Below are positions 26,290 to 37,900 of a stretch of 64,000 nucleotides of DNA, piece after piece (position 1 is the first letter of the stretch; the number at the start of each line of letters is the position of its first letter). The notes beneath the pieces are model-generated. The model was not told the origin of the DNA. It made no database searches and saw nothing but the letters and a program-made list of their open reading frames with translations. Both the position numbers and the translations under genes were made by a program. The DNA lies in assembly GCA_009746045.1 (NCBI GenBank), contig RPFO01000276.1, forward strand, positions 3,029,922-3,093,921, in the 5' to 3' direction. Origin of the DNA: Mesostigma viride (Eukaryota; Streptophyta; Mesostigmatophyceae; Mesostigmatales; Mesostigmataceae).

Positions 26290-28280
26290 AGGTAATTATG
26301 ACACGAATCTAGTTCAGTGACTTCAGTGCTGTTGTTGTTGTTGCCGCACATGGGCAGCAGTTCACAGTTGGTTCTATGACTTCTATCATTCATTGGTTTT
26401 GGACTGCGTTTTTTTAAAAGCTCTGCCTAGGGCTCATCAATGTTCACAGATCAAAGAGTGTTGTCAACACTACGGTAGAAGACTTTTTTTTGACCAGAGT
26501 GCACTCGTGTTTGCACATTTTTTTTTTTGAGACTATACATTTTTTTTTTTGAGACTATATCGATGTGCACATGTCAGTTGGCTAAGCTTAGCCGCCTAGC
26601 GGCTAAGCTTAGGTAAGGTTTACGAAAATTTTCAAACTTTTCATTAAAATTATATTAAAATATTTAAGCGCGACGCACAGCGTCTCCACAGACATTTTTC
26701 TACCTACAAAAGTCATACAATGTTAATCATGATTCTGGCGCTGTCACAAGGTCCGGCCGGCGACTTGCGCCGGAAATGCGCGGACTACACAAAGTAATTT
26801 GGCACACGGCCACGTCCAGGCTGTTTGGGATCATAAAAAGACTTTCCTCACGTGACTTAGTGTTTTCCTGTTGACATCATGCCCATTTAATGATTAATGC
26901 TGCTGTTACCCTGCTCATGACCATGCCCTAAATTCCGGCATTCTTTGGTGACTTAGTGTTTTCTTGTTTAGGGGCTGGCATGCATGCGTTGCCGTCGGTT
27001 GACATGCCATGGATGAAAAACGCCAAGAAGAGTATATGGCCCCGCTGCCACCAAAAAGCACCTGGTTGATCAACCAAGGGGATAGCCTGCACAGTGAGAC
27101 ACAAACACAGCAGACCCAGCAAAGCAAAATTCAGGTTGTAAGCGAGTGGAGATTACTTTTGACATGCTTGATGAAGAAATATATAACACACCTTCTATTG
27201 TCACACCTTCTATAAACAAATAGTTGATTGATCACCTTATACGCCACGTAAACATGCTAGCAGACGCGCTCTTCAGTCCAGTGAAAATCCACGTGCGAAG
27301 CAAGTCAGCTTACGCAGAAAGCACCATGAATGTAAATGACGCCCCAAACCCGTGACCAGGCAAGCATCCAGAGGGGCTTTCCAAGCCTGGCAGTATATTC
27401 CAGAAAAAAGCATCACAGATCCTTGGGCAACCGAACGGACGTTAACGGACATTCGAAGGACCATGAAGATGGCGTCCTGCACGGCTAAGAAAATAAAACG
27501 CAACGCTACGCTATGTCTTTGCTGCGACTAGGTGGATTCGGTGAAAAGGAAAGAACGCAACCATGAAAATGCATCAGAAAGAGAGCAGGTAGTACCCCGG
27601 TAGGTAGTACGCCTCACCATCGGCATCGCCAGTTACGTCCCGTGGCAAAAAATCCAGCGTTCTTTCCAATATGATGACACCAGAAACTCGTCGGCCCCAC
27701 CCCACGCCTTCCACGAACAGCAAACTGATTTTACTAGGCACCCAGTACGTAAAGCAATTAAGCATGATACTACAATACCTAAATCTACAACGACATTCCA
27801 TTTCCAGGTCGCCATAGCGACGCGGACCTCTCCCACGAAGGTATCACTCCGTTGACGCACCTCCAGCTCAGTACTTGCTCTTCAGAAATCTTGACGTATA
27901 AAACCATGGCTGCGCATTCCCCATCCGCATTTTCTAGCGTACGTTTCCTGCCATCGCCAGCCAGCAAATTACTCGCGGAGCACGTCACTTTGTTTTTCGT
28001 CCGGCGGCGTGGCCTGCGGCTGCGTCGTTTCGGTGGTCTTATCGATTTCGGGTCGTTTCCGTTGGATTTGTGACCGTTGGGGCCGAAGGCCGTTTGTTTT
28101 CCGTAGTTTGCTTGTTTTGGATTGGTTGTTTATGTGTAGTATTTTGTAGTATTCTGGACGGACGACCCGAGCCGCTAACTTAGCGGGTTTATCGCGGCCG
28201 TTGGATCCATCATCGTACGCTCCAGATTGTCGGCGGCTAACGTTTTAACTTTTTTCATTTTGCCTTCGTACATTGTTGTG
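26290..28280. other. Host DNA without recognised gene
   Basis: Contains two TTTTTTTTTTGAGACTATA repeats (26519-26560), a CTAAGCTTAGCC hairpin (about 26583-26613), and scattered AT-rich sequence. Short open frames on the minus strand between 27574 and 27988 have no family resemblance. Confidence 0.45.
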
Positions 28281-29558
28281 TCCCACGCCGCAGTCAGCAG
28301 CAGAGAATTCAGAGAATTCTATACAGGCCGAGGGCCGGATATATTTAGTATCGGTGGTACTATCGGGGCACTGGACATGTACGGTTGCATCATCGGATAC
28401 ACCTGCGCAGGATCATGAATCAGCAGCTTGGTGTGTCCTACTGTAGCAATCGATCGCACGCCAACTCGTCAACTAGCCTCGATGGAATGGCATACAGTAG
28501 GGTGAAAACATGTTACCGGAGACTGCCGCTATACTTCCCCGATGGCGGGACGACTTGGCCCCCGACCTCCGCTTGGGGACTGGAGGAGGAGCCTTTTCCG
28601 CAGGGCCGAGCTTCCTTTTTTTTTTTTTTTTAAGTTGGGGTGGGGGGGGAAGGCCTTGTTGGAAGGCGGCTTGTGGACGTGTTCCGAACACGTCATGAGT
28701 TCGGTTGGGTCACATTTAGCGGTCGAATAGCCGTGGACATAACTGGGATGACGTGGACGCGGCACATGGCGGGCGTATGATAGTCGGTAGGTGGGGTGGT
28801 CAGTCACAGGGCGGGTGTGGTCTGGGGGTGACCTACTAGTGTACAGGGGCAGTCGGTCGGGCGACTGAGACGTGGCGAGTACCGGTGGGTGGTGGTGGGT
28901 GTGGGTGAGTTGGTGGGTGGTGTGCCGGGTGTGCCGGGTGCCGAGTGTGTGTGTGTGTGTGTGTGTGGTGGTGGTGGGGGGGGTGAGCGGGGAGGTGCCC
29001 CCCTCCCCCCCCCCCCGGTCGGGGTTGCGTGGGGACAGTGTGACGGGGTTGGTCGGACACAACGGTACCTTGCCGGCATTGTCGTTGGGGCCGGGGCATA
29101 GTTTTGATCCTTGTGCGTAGGTGGGAACTCGCGTGGGTGAGGATGAGGGGTGGCAGTGGGACATCATGCTCGTTATGTGGTTCAGTTAGTCGGTGAGGAC
29201 GGGATTCCAGGGTTTGGCTGTGGAACTTGCATGGATGGTCGGTCGGTGGGGAGTGGTAGGCGTTGTATGTTCGGCAGGCACGGTGGTTGGTTGGGTGGTG
29301 CGGGTGACTTTGTCGGTTGCGGGTGACCGCGTGGTGGCGGGGCGGTTGCATGGGTGGATGGGGGGGTGGGGGTACAGACAGTTTGGGTGTAGCAGGCACC
29401 CACACAGCCAGGTCCGGTACATGTATGCAATGGCACATGCATGGGACAGTACCTAGGTAGTACCATCCGATATACTAAATATATTCCGGCCCTCGGCCAA
29501 ATCAGAATATTCCGGCCCTCGGCCACTATAGACTCTGCTGCCCATGCGCGGCGTGGGA
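28281..29558. mobile_element. Putative 1.28-kb non-autonomous TIR element with GT-rich core
   Basis: Outer ends TCCCACGCCGC (28281-28291) and its complement (29548-29558) are inverted. Further in are inverted matches GCAGCAGAG, then GGCCGAGGGCCGG, then ATATATTTAGTAT and GGTACTA, with small gaps. The interior is strongly G/T-rich with a (GT)n run near 28946-28967 and no gene. No target duplication is evident, so the exact ends are uncertain. Confidence 0.6.
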
Positions 29559-31409
29559 TTCAACTAACTAACTAACTAGCTGTACAATACTGGTTAGTGG
29601 TGATCGAGGCGCGCTTATTGACCCCGCGAATCTTCGTAAAGGCACAGAAGACTCCCCTTCTCAATTCCCTGTGCGTAACGGCAATTCGGCAAACAAGACT
29701 CCCACGCATGCAACATCATTTCTCAACACGTGCCACTGCCCACTTGCCAGGTATATGTAAACTGACACACTCCAATTCCGTCCCGGCGCAGCTCCCTCAC
29801 CAGTCCTGGAGCGCGCGCCGAAAACGGGGTCTCGCCCCGGCCGCGCCGAAATTCTTTATTACAACCGAGTGGGCCTTTGGACCCTGAAATTCTGAATTTG
29901 GTACTTAGGCACCACAATGATCATGAAACTCAGTTTATAGAGAGCTAGAACACTGGCGGAGTGCGCCACAGATTATGCGCCTGAAAATTCCACCAAACTT
30001 CCACCAAACAAGACCTAGTGCTTACTTTTACTAGTAGGAGTCAATTCGACTCGAATACTCACTACTTATCCATAGTGATAGCGGTATGGATAGAAGGCGT
30101 AGCTCCGGCTCAGAGAGCATCGCTCATAGATAGGCTAGATGGTCATGCGGCAATCCATTTGCGGCCGGGGCGGGCCCAGGCAGCCGGGCTAGCGGTCGGC
30201 GGGACTGATGGAGTCGGTCGGCGGCTCAGTGGCTAGTAGGACTGACGGAGCCGGCCTAGTCACCATAGTAATCCGGTCGGGCACTGGCCGGGCTACTGAC
30301 ATGATCCGCTGCATGATGGCTGGCCCCCTTAATTGGTGGCGTCATTGAGTCATATGAACCGACCGACTAGGATAACTACATGAGGTTACCCCTTCCGTCG
30401 GCGGCAATCATGATTGATCATCATTGAGGTTTGGCCGCCCCGGGCCGTTTACTGAAGCCCCCGGCTGAGGCGTACCCCGCAAGGCCCACCCCATGCACTA
30501 TAGATAGAGATCCTCATGCCGGCAGCACCGGCTGTGAAGGTTTTCATCCCTGGCTGCAGGCCCGCCTGTTGCCTGCTGAGTGGGCCTTATCCCGGCCGGG
30601 CAAGGAGCCGGCGGGGTAGGGTGTCCGTCTGTCGGCCGCCAGCCGACGTACAGTCGGTCGGTTATCATGACCTAATCTTGGCTACCGACATATACCGACC
30701 GCCACCAGGCACGCCCGGCCATGAGTCGGCCAATCGTAATTGCCTCATCTATTAAATATATGACCTACACTCCGGTATAAGGCCGGAATATCCTATTTTG
30801 CTAGCTGTTGGAAACTGATATCGCGTCATAATATAGTTGCTGAACTTTGCGCATCAGTTTCTGTCAGACAGACTTCCATCCAAATTTGACTATTGCCATA
30901 AAAGACGCACTATTCAAGTAATAACACAAGACGTAGACGTTGGTAGGAGATAAATATGAACACAAAACCGTGGCCCAACGAGGGTATACTAGTCAATAAC
31001 ACATGATCAATGCCAGGTCAGACTACTTTCGCACATGGTAGGAAGACGCATGAATGATCATCAATTAACGTCTTCGTGCGTGCTCACGCCAAGTATGGTG
31101 GCCCTCGCCCGTCATATACGATCACATGTACTAAGGTCCAAATTAATCTACGCAGGATAATAACATGTCACTAATATAACGTACTATGGCGGCGTTCAGT
31201 TGGACCAGAACACCAACGGTCATATATAATGTTCACTTAGAGTCCAAGTCATCATGTACATGGCGCGACGTTGCACGGATATGCACTCCAAACAGTAGAA
31301 TATCAAAGTTCTGACCGACGGCATGATATAAACCTGCCATATGAACTACATCCAGATGTTGCTGCATGCGCCGACCTAGTGGTCCCATCTCAGTTTGATT
31401 GAACACCAC
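29559..31409. other. Host DNA without recognised gene
   Basis: Starts with an ACTA microsatellite (29561-29580). The part 30100-30770 has many GTCGG/CCGGC words and may be a decayed transposon, but no ends or coding domain were found. Confidence 0.45.
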
Positions 31410-31613
31410 ATTCACTCCCTCTCTCTTCTTTGGACTGCTACTTCTATGCAGAACAAGAAGAGGTGGCAGAAGATTGTCCACGCTCACACGCCAGCCCCTG
31501 TGGGCAAGCCCCCCCCCCCAAGCGGAAGGGACGCTTTGCTGAGTAGTGTAGTAGTTAGGATTTTCTAGACTAGATATAGCTTAGAGTTAGCTTAGTTCGA
31601 TTACACGGCTCCG
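31410..31613 (+). mobile_element. 5'-truncated LINE-A fragment, left part
   Basis: Matches the last 100 bases of LINE-A ORF2 (TTTGGACTGC, GGTGGCAGAAGATTGTC, CACACGCCAGCCCCTGTGGG) and the following 3' region to CGGCTCCG. It is cut by the LTR element at 31614 and continues at 40103. CTCCG (31609-31613) is duplicated at 40103-40107. Confidence 0.8.
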
Positions 31614-32257
31614 AGTTAGCATTTTGGGCAACCAATATGCTAAGTGGATACAGTTTGGAAAGACCTTTCCAACGCCGTGCTGACCGCCTGAAACAGACAA
31701 GGGACAAGGAAGATATCAAGTCCCGAAGTCCTAGCCATCCGTGGCCGACTTGGGTGCAGTCCTCTGGCATAGTGGACAGGACACGTGGCAGGCCGTGCCT
31801 GCACAGGCTTAGCCTGATTATCACGTGACTGTGGTCCACGTAGATCAGAGGAGCAGCAGCCTGTGACTGGTGGAATACTGGAGCTGGCACAGGTCTGCAA
31901 GGATACTAGGCCTTGCAGGCTTGTGACAGGTCCTGTACTTCCTAGGTTGCAGAGTCTAGGCAAATCCAGTTCGTCCTGGCTCTGCACTGATGCCAGTGGA
32001 CGTTGAGGATTTGCTTGCACGCCTGCACGTGCCTCGTCACGCCGATGGGAACGAGGAACAACGCAAAGGATATAGCTTGGTCATGGGGGATGACCAGCTA
32101 TCTCGGAAAGCACGAACCGTGGGCGCCACCTTGGTCGTGGAAGTGCCCATTGTGGTCGTGGCCTGGTGAACAGATTTAAGGTTGCTGCCTTGCAACATTG
32201 GCTAAGACGCGCTGTGAAAGACCAAGAGCTCACATACGTTGGGAGCTCTTTCTAACT
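31614..32257 (+). repeat. 5' LTR of element 1
   Basis: 644 bp, AGTTAGCATTTTGGGC at the start and GGGAGCTCTTTCTAACT at the end. The 6-bp ends AGTTAG/CTAACT are inverted. It contains TTTAAGG near its end and a TGGTCGTGG(A/C) repeat. The internal region begins CGTATTATTGTC; no clear tRNA-complementary primer site is obvious there. Confidence 0.9.
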
Positions 32258-32282
32258 CGTATTATTGTCTCCTTACTTCTTC

Positions 32283-33425
32283 ATGTCCAACGTGCCGAGG
32301 GAACAGGCCATTGAGCCTTCGCAAAGCCAGAGCTCGCAGCCGCAGCTTCGGGTAGGAGCCCCGGAGCGATCACGACCTTTTCATCCCTACGCTCATCCGA
32401 GCACCGCATCAACCTTCGTCCAGGCGGCGTACCTGGCAAGGGGGCTGGCGAAGAAAGGTTGGGTAGCAGTTTGCGGAACTGCAGCAGGGCCGGCGGCGAG
32501 CGACCCCATTGTGATGCAGATTGAGGCTTCGACAGCTCCCGGCGAATTGTCGCGAGAGGCCGTCGAAAAGTTTGTGTCAATACGGGACGAGCTGTCCTCG
32601 ACCATTTACGGTCTGGAGGTGGCTCACCAGGGCGGGCACGTGACCGTGTCGCAGCTGGATTTGGCGCGGGAGGCACTGGGCCAGATCGTGGCCATTGGAC
32701 TGGGAGCAGCGCGACTGTTCAACCATCAGGTGGCAACGTCTGTGCTGGGCGCGGGAGTTGAAGTCCCGGACGTGATCAGGCAAGCGCAGGCGCGCGAAGT
32801 CGACAACCCCTGGTCGTCGGCAGAGGTGGTTTCACAAACGTGCGAACACCTCGTGAACATTCTTTTGCAGGAGTCACGGGGTAACGCAGACCGGTGGGTG
32901 ATAACCACACGACCATTTGGGATTTGGTCAACACTCGACACACCGCGGGCGGCGGAACCAGACGCACACGATCCAGTGGTCGAGGTCATCACGGGTCGGG
33001 AGGTAACGCCAGAAGACTTCCATTACCAATTCGTTGATCAGCCAGAGGGGATCATCGAACGTTCATCTCAGCAGATAGATCAAGGCGACGGTACCACAGA
33101 AGGGTACGCTGCACGACGTCGTGCTGAGCTGCACGTCCCGCAAGAGCCCGAACACGACTACGGTGGTCGTGGGGCTTGCAACGACAAGCGGGGTGGTGGA
33201 ACGCGGTGGGTGAGAACCTTGAGTGGGATCGCTCGAGTGGGAGCGAGCCCCGGATCCCAGTGGAGAAATCTGCAGACGGGCGACCCGTTAGCAGAGTGTT
33301 TGGACCCTACGCCGACGGGGAGGACGCCGCTGGCAGCGACGAGGAGCGGCCAGAGACGCCCATCGCAGCCACTGCTCAAGAGCGAGAGCTGGAGGCAGCG
33401 AACCAAGCAGGTGCTGAGTCAGTAG
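32283..33425 (+). CDS. Extra ORF of element 1, upstream of gag
   Basis: 380 residues from ATG 32283 (MSNVPREQAIEPSQSQ). It is not a known retroelement domain. There is a helical middle (LSREAVEKFVSIRDELSST, LDLAREALGQIVAIGLGAA) and an acidic, then Arg-rich C-terminus. Element 2 has an ORF at the same place (51692-52398). It could be an N-terminal gag-like protein or a coiled-coil accessory factor. The last 100 residues may be out of frame, since another frame from 33176 is open and reads on into gag. Confidence 0.5.
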   Translation: MSNVPREQAIEPSQSQSSQPQLRVGAPERSRPFHPYAHPSTASTFVQAAYLARGLAKKGWVAVCGTAAGPAASDPIVMQIEASTAPGELSREAVEKFVSIRDELSSTIYGLEVAHQGGHVTVSQLDLAREALGQIVAIGLGAARLFNHQVATSVLGAGVEVPDVIRQAQAREVDNPWSSAEVVSQTCEHLVNILLQESRGNADRWVITTRPFGIWSTLDTPRAAEPDAHDPVVEVITGREVTPEDFHYQFVDQPEGIIERSSQQIDQGDGTTEGYAARRRAELHVPQEPEHDYGGRGACNDKRGGGTRWVRTLSGIARVGASPGSQWRNLQTGDPLAECLDPTPTGRTPLAATRSGQRRPSQPLLKSESWRQRTKQVLSQ

Positions 33426-33520
33426 CTGGGACGGTGCCCACGGCATCCCCAGCGACGCCAGTGCTTGAGTCAGTTCTTCCTTTTCCTTCGCCTTTATTGT
33501 TGTGTCCCCACTTGTATATA

Positions 33521-34874
33521 ATGCCTCGTGGCAAACCGGGCGACGGCGACAAGGGCGAGGAGGGGGCACCGGCTGGAGAGAGCCAGGAGCCTGGGAAGGG
33601 CAAGGAGGCGCTGGTGGGAGAGGCGATCCCAGCCAGCGACGGCGATGGGGGAAAGCGACCAGGGAGCAAGAGGCGACACGAAGACTCGGTGGAGGAGGCG
33701 CGCAAGGCGCGGGCGCTGGGGGCATCTGATGCAATAACGGTGGCGAATGGGCAACCTGCCGTGGAGAAGCGTAAGAGGGACCCCTCTGCTGACGGCAATG
33801 GTAAGAGGCCTCATGTGGATGTGCTCTCCCCTGTGCCTGCTGGACCAAGTGGTGCTGTTGTTGTGACACCCGCTGTGGTGGAGCCAGTGAAGGCGCTGCC
33901 AGGGTCGAGACCTCACATGAGTGCTGTCACTGTTATGAATGGACAAAAGCCTCTTAACCCACCACTAGCACAGGAAGCTTTGGACAAGTGGCTAGAGGAC
34001 ATGGAGCTTGTTGTGTTCTCCGTGGACCCCACTGTCAACCTAGTGCAAGTGTTTCACTCGTCCACGTGCAACAGGGACTCGTCAGAGCGTGTCAGGGAGA
34101 AGGCTAGGACTGCTGTCAAGGATAAGCTAACCTGGGCACAGTTCCTGGAAGGGTTGAGGGAGAGTTCTCTGACAAGGTTCTCAACCTCACCAACTACTAC
34201 AAGCATCAGTATGACACCTTTGAGATAGTGGGCCCTGTGGCAGAGGAATGGGCTAGGCTCAACCGTATCAGGGACAAGGGGGCCAAGTATGGCTTCCTGG
34301 TCACAGATAGGGCCTTGGCAGACTATTTCCTGGACCGTATGGGTTTGAGTGTGGATGGGAGGAACGGTGCCCGCATGTTTCTTAACCAGACTGATGGCTC
34401 CTTGCGTGCTCTGGAGCTTGTAATCCTCAGCATAAGGAAGCCAGAACCTGCCTGCAAGGCTATCCAGTCCCATGGCAGCAATGCCACCTCCGCTGTGCAG
34501 GGCCAAGGTGATGTCCCCGGGTACCCAGCCCGTGATGGGGCAAGGCCCAACAAGCGTAAGCGCTTCAGGCGCCAGAGGCAGGGGCTCAGGGTGGCAAGGG
34601 TGCAGGTCCCCAAGGAGGGGTTGGGGGCCAGCAAGCTGGTGGTCAGCAGGGTAAGGGTGGCCAAGGGCAAGGCAAGGGCCAAGCTCAAGGCAACCAGGGC
34701 AAGCAGGGTGGGCAGCCTCAGGGAGGCCAGGGGAAGCCTGGCAAGGGTGGGGCTGGGTCTGGGAAGAAGGGTGGAGCATGTTTTGTGTGTGGCAAGGAAG
34801 GTCACTGGCGTCGTGAGTGTCCTGACAGGAAGGCCAAGCCTGCTGGGGCAGGAGGCCAGTCTGGGCAGCAGTGA
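33521..34874 (+). pseudogene. gag of element 1 (CCHC nucleocapsid), frameshifted
   Basis: Begins MPRGKPGDGDKGEEG at ATG 33521. A helical capsid-like region follows (LDKWLEDMELVVFSVD, AVKDKLTWAQFLEGL; after a frame change near 34160, NLTNYYKHQYDTFEIVGP, EEWARLNRIRDKG). After a second frame change a Gly/Gln/Lys-rich region leads to the zinc knuckle CFVCGKEGHWRREC near 34783 and a TGA at 34872-34874. The knuckle binds RNA in packaging. The two frame breaks make this copy defective unless they are consensus errors. Confidence 0.75.
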
Positions 34875-34922
34875 CTAGCTACATCATCCCCTGTAAATAG
34901 TCAATCACCCCTTGGGGAAGGT

Positions 34923-37900
34923 GTGCTGGATGTACATAAGGACGGGGGTGTGCCCCTTGTGCAGCACCAAGGGTGTAAAGATGTTGTTCTTCCACTGGAT
35001 TGCAATAACAATGCTGCAGCTGAATTCCCTATGCCTCATGCAGGTGGTGGGTCTCCAGCAGGTGCTGGCCTGGAGGGCCAAGGGACCTTGCTGGAAGGGC
35101 CTGGAGCGGTCCAGGGTGCAGGGCCTGACTTGGGGCGTCAGGACGGCCTGCAGGGAAGCCCTGGAACCTCAGGAGTGGATCATGTGTCCCCACACACGGT
35201 TCAGACGTCTCGCCAGGTCAGTACTGAGAGAGTGCTGAGCTATGCTGAGGCTGGCCATAGATTGCATCATATGTTTGGGCATTCTGGGCAGGCAGCAATG
35301 TTTGCTTGGAAGCTAGGTAGGGAGCCTTTGTGGGAGGCTTGCCAGGCTGCTGCTGAGAACTGTGGTTGCCAGGAGAATGCTGTTCACCCACCTCAGTCCC
35401 ATGCTAGGGAGCCTGCTAGGGAGCGTGGCGACATCCAGATGGATATCCAGCATATCAGGGGCTTGTATATATTGGTGGGGGTGGACAGGTTCAGCAGATA
35501 CAGGCTGATAGACGTTCTGCCTGGTATGCAGGAGCACCACTTGTTGTTGGGTATGAAGGCCCTGATCCCAGGCTTTGGGGTGTGCAAGAGTGTGCAGGCA
35601 GACTTGCAGTTTGACTGTTTGCTCAAGCATCAGGACCAGCTGCCTTGTAAGCTGGTAGTAGTCCCCAGGGAGAGTCATGGGCAGCAAGGGGCTGTAGAGA
35701 GATCCATACGTGAAGTGAAGACAGTGGTGCTAGCAGCAGAGTCAGTGCCACTTGTGGCATCTGCCTTAGAGAGGGCAGCCTGGTGTAAGGGGATAGAAGA
35801 GCAGCTGAACCACAGGGTTAACTATTACTTTGATGGTGTGGCTGTCTCTCCCCTGGCCCTGCAGTATAGCTTGTTGCCTGAGAACGTGGTGCAGGCCAGT
35901 CTTAGGAAGGCAGATAGGTTATTTGCCCAGCTGAGACGTAAGGACAAGAACTGGAATGTGCTGAGGCCTCAGGTGGGGCTGAAGGTCAGGATGTGGAAGG
36001 AACCATCTATTCCAGGCAAGCGGGGGAAGTGGCAGGATGGGGTTGTCACTCGTGTGGAGGAAGCTAACAGATCTTGCCTGGTGGCTTTGGAAAAGGATCC
36101 AAGGCACGTGTACAGGTTGTCCTGGGCTCATGTCAAGGAAAGAAGGCCACATGCAATCTGGCCTGCAGACGGGCCAGGCCCTCCCAGCTGGGTTGAGGAG
36201 CCAGGCCAGAGCCAGGCAGCAGCAGCTAACAATCCTCTGGTGGTGGATGATGGTCTGTCCCTGCTGGAAGATGACGAGCAGGAGGAGGCTGCTGAAGCAA
36301 CTGTCACAAGGCCAGAGGGGACGGGGCAGCCACCTAAGGCCCGGGGGCCTCTCATGGCGGACGTCATCCGAGCACTCATGCGCAGCAAACATGATCCCAA
36401 GGTATCCAAGCTCACGGGGTGGGGGTCGTGCTGGGCAGCTACAATGGAGGTAGATACCAACTCACAGGTGTCTGTCATCAGGGAAGAGGATGCTGTAGGC
36501 TTACAGATGTCCCATCCCAGTTGCCTTGCTGTGTCTGATTTCTCAGGAAAGGTGTCCATGAAGATCCTTGGGGAAGTGAGTGTGCCTATCTTAGGGGTGC
36601 CCACCACGTTCTGTGTGGTAGAGGGCTATCAGGGGCCTGCCATTCTGGGTCAGAACTTCTTGTGCATGCCAGGGGTTACTTTGACCTCTGATGAGTTGGC
36701 ACTAGAAGGCAGGGGCAGCCTCCCCCTTGAAAGATATCACTATTCCCAGGGTCTTGCAGTGGCGGTGAAGGCTGTTAGGAGTCAGCCAGCTGAGGGTCCT
36801 CAAGGTCAGGAGCCCATAGCTGAGGACCTGTTGATAATCCCAACCACCTTTGATCCACGGCAGTTAGGGGTAAACAGGTACCAGATAGCTGCTCACAGTC
36901 CTATTCCCTGGCGCCAGCTAGTCGAGATGATGCAGAGCCCCAAGATGGCTAAGGCATGGACTCTTGGCTTTGTTGCTTCTGGGCATGAGTGGATAGTTTC
37001 CAACTGTGCAGAACCTGTGGATGAGCTGCCAGAAGTTCACCAGCTGCTCAGATTGATGTTTGTCCTCAAGCTCAAGGAGGTAGATGGTGTCCAGGTGCCA
37101 CATGTCAGACCAGTTGTAACCGAGTATCATGGCACTGGCCAGTTGTTAGATGAGGAGCTCTATACTCCAGGGATGCTGCATGACACGTGGAGGATTCTGC
37201 TGTGTATATTTCTGTCTTTTCTGGTTAAGGGTGTGCCCTATAGCTCTGTGCTGATTGATTTCAAGAGGGCTTTTCTCAAGGGTGACCAAGATCAGGCTAG
37301 GCAGACTTGGAGAGATATCCCTCCTTTCTTTGTGACTGTACCTGCTGTATGGAGAGCAGAGATAAAGGCCAGGTACCTGAGAATTCTGAAAGGGTTGGAA
37401 GGTCTCAGGTCCAGTCCCATTATCTGGAGAAAGAGCCTAGAGAAATTCTTGAAGAATACTTGTGGGTTTTCTGTGTCTCCAGTGGATCCCTGTTTGTTCC
37501 AAGGGTCCCACAATGGCCTTCCTGTCTTTGCCTCACTGCATGGTGATGACCTGCATCTCATAGGTCCACCAGACTGGGTTGAGGCTGTCTTGGCTAAGAT
37601 CCAGAAGCGGTTTGAGCTGGGTAAGATACAGCACATGGTGGAGAATGAGCCTATGGTCTTCTGTGGCATGCAGGCTACGTTGTTCCAAGCCAAGGGCTCG
37701 TGGTTCATCAGGATGGAGGGTGGTAAGGACTACCCACAGCAGATTGTAGATGCATTGCAGGAGCCCATCACGCAGGCTAGGTGTGCTACCATCAGGGGCA
37801 TGCTGGCATGGCTTGCAAGTATATGTGCCCCTGACTTGCTGGTTCTGAGTCGACTTACTGATTCCCAGCTGGTTGAGGTGGGTGCTGAGAGTGTGGTGCA

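Noticed and set aside
27574-27988. Minus-strand frames considered as exons of a host gene
   Set aside because: No family resemblance and no convincing splice pattern were found.
28529-29438. Pro/Thr/His-rich frames on the minus strand
   Set aside because: They are translations of the GT-rich low-complexity core of the putative TIR element.
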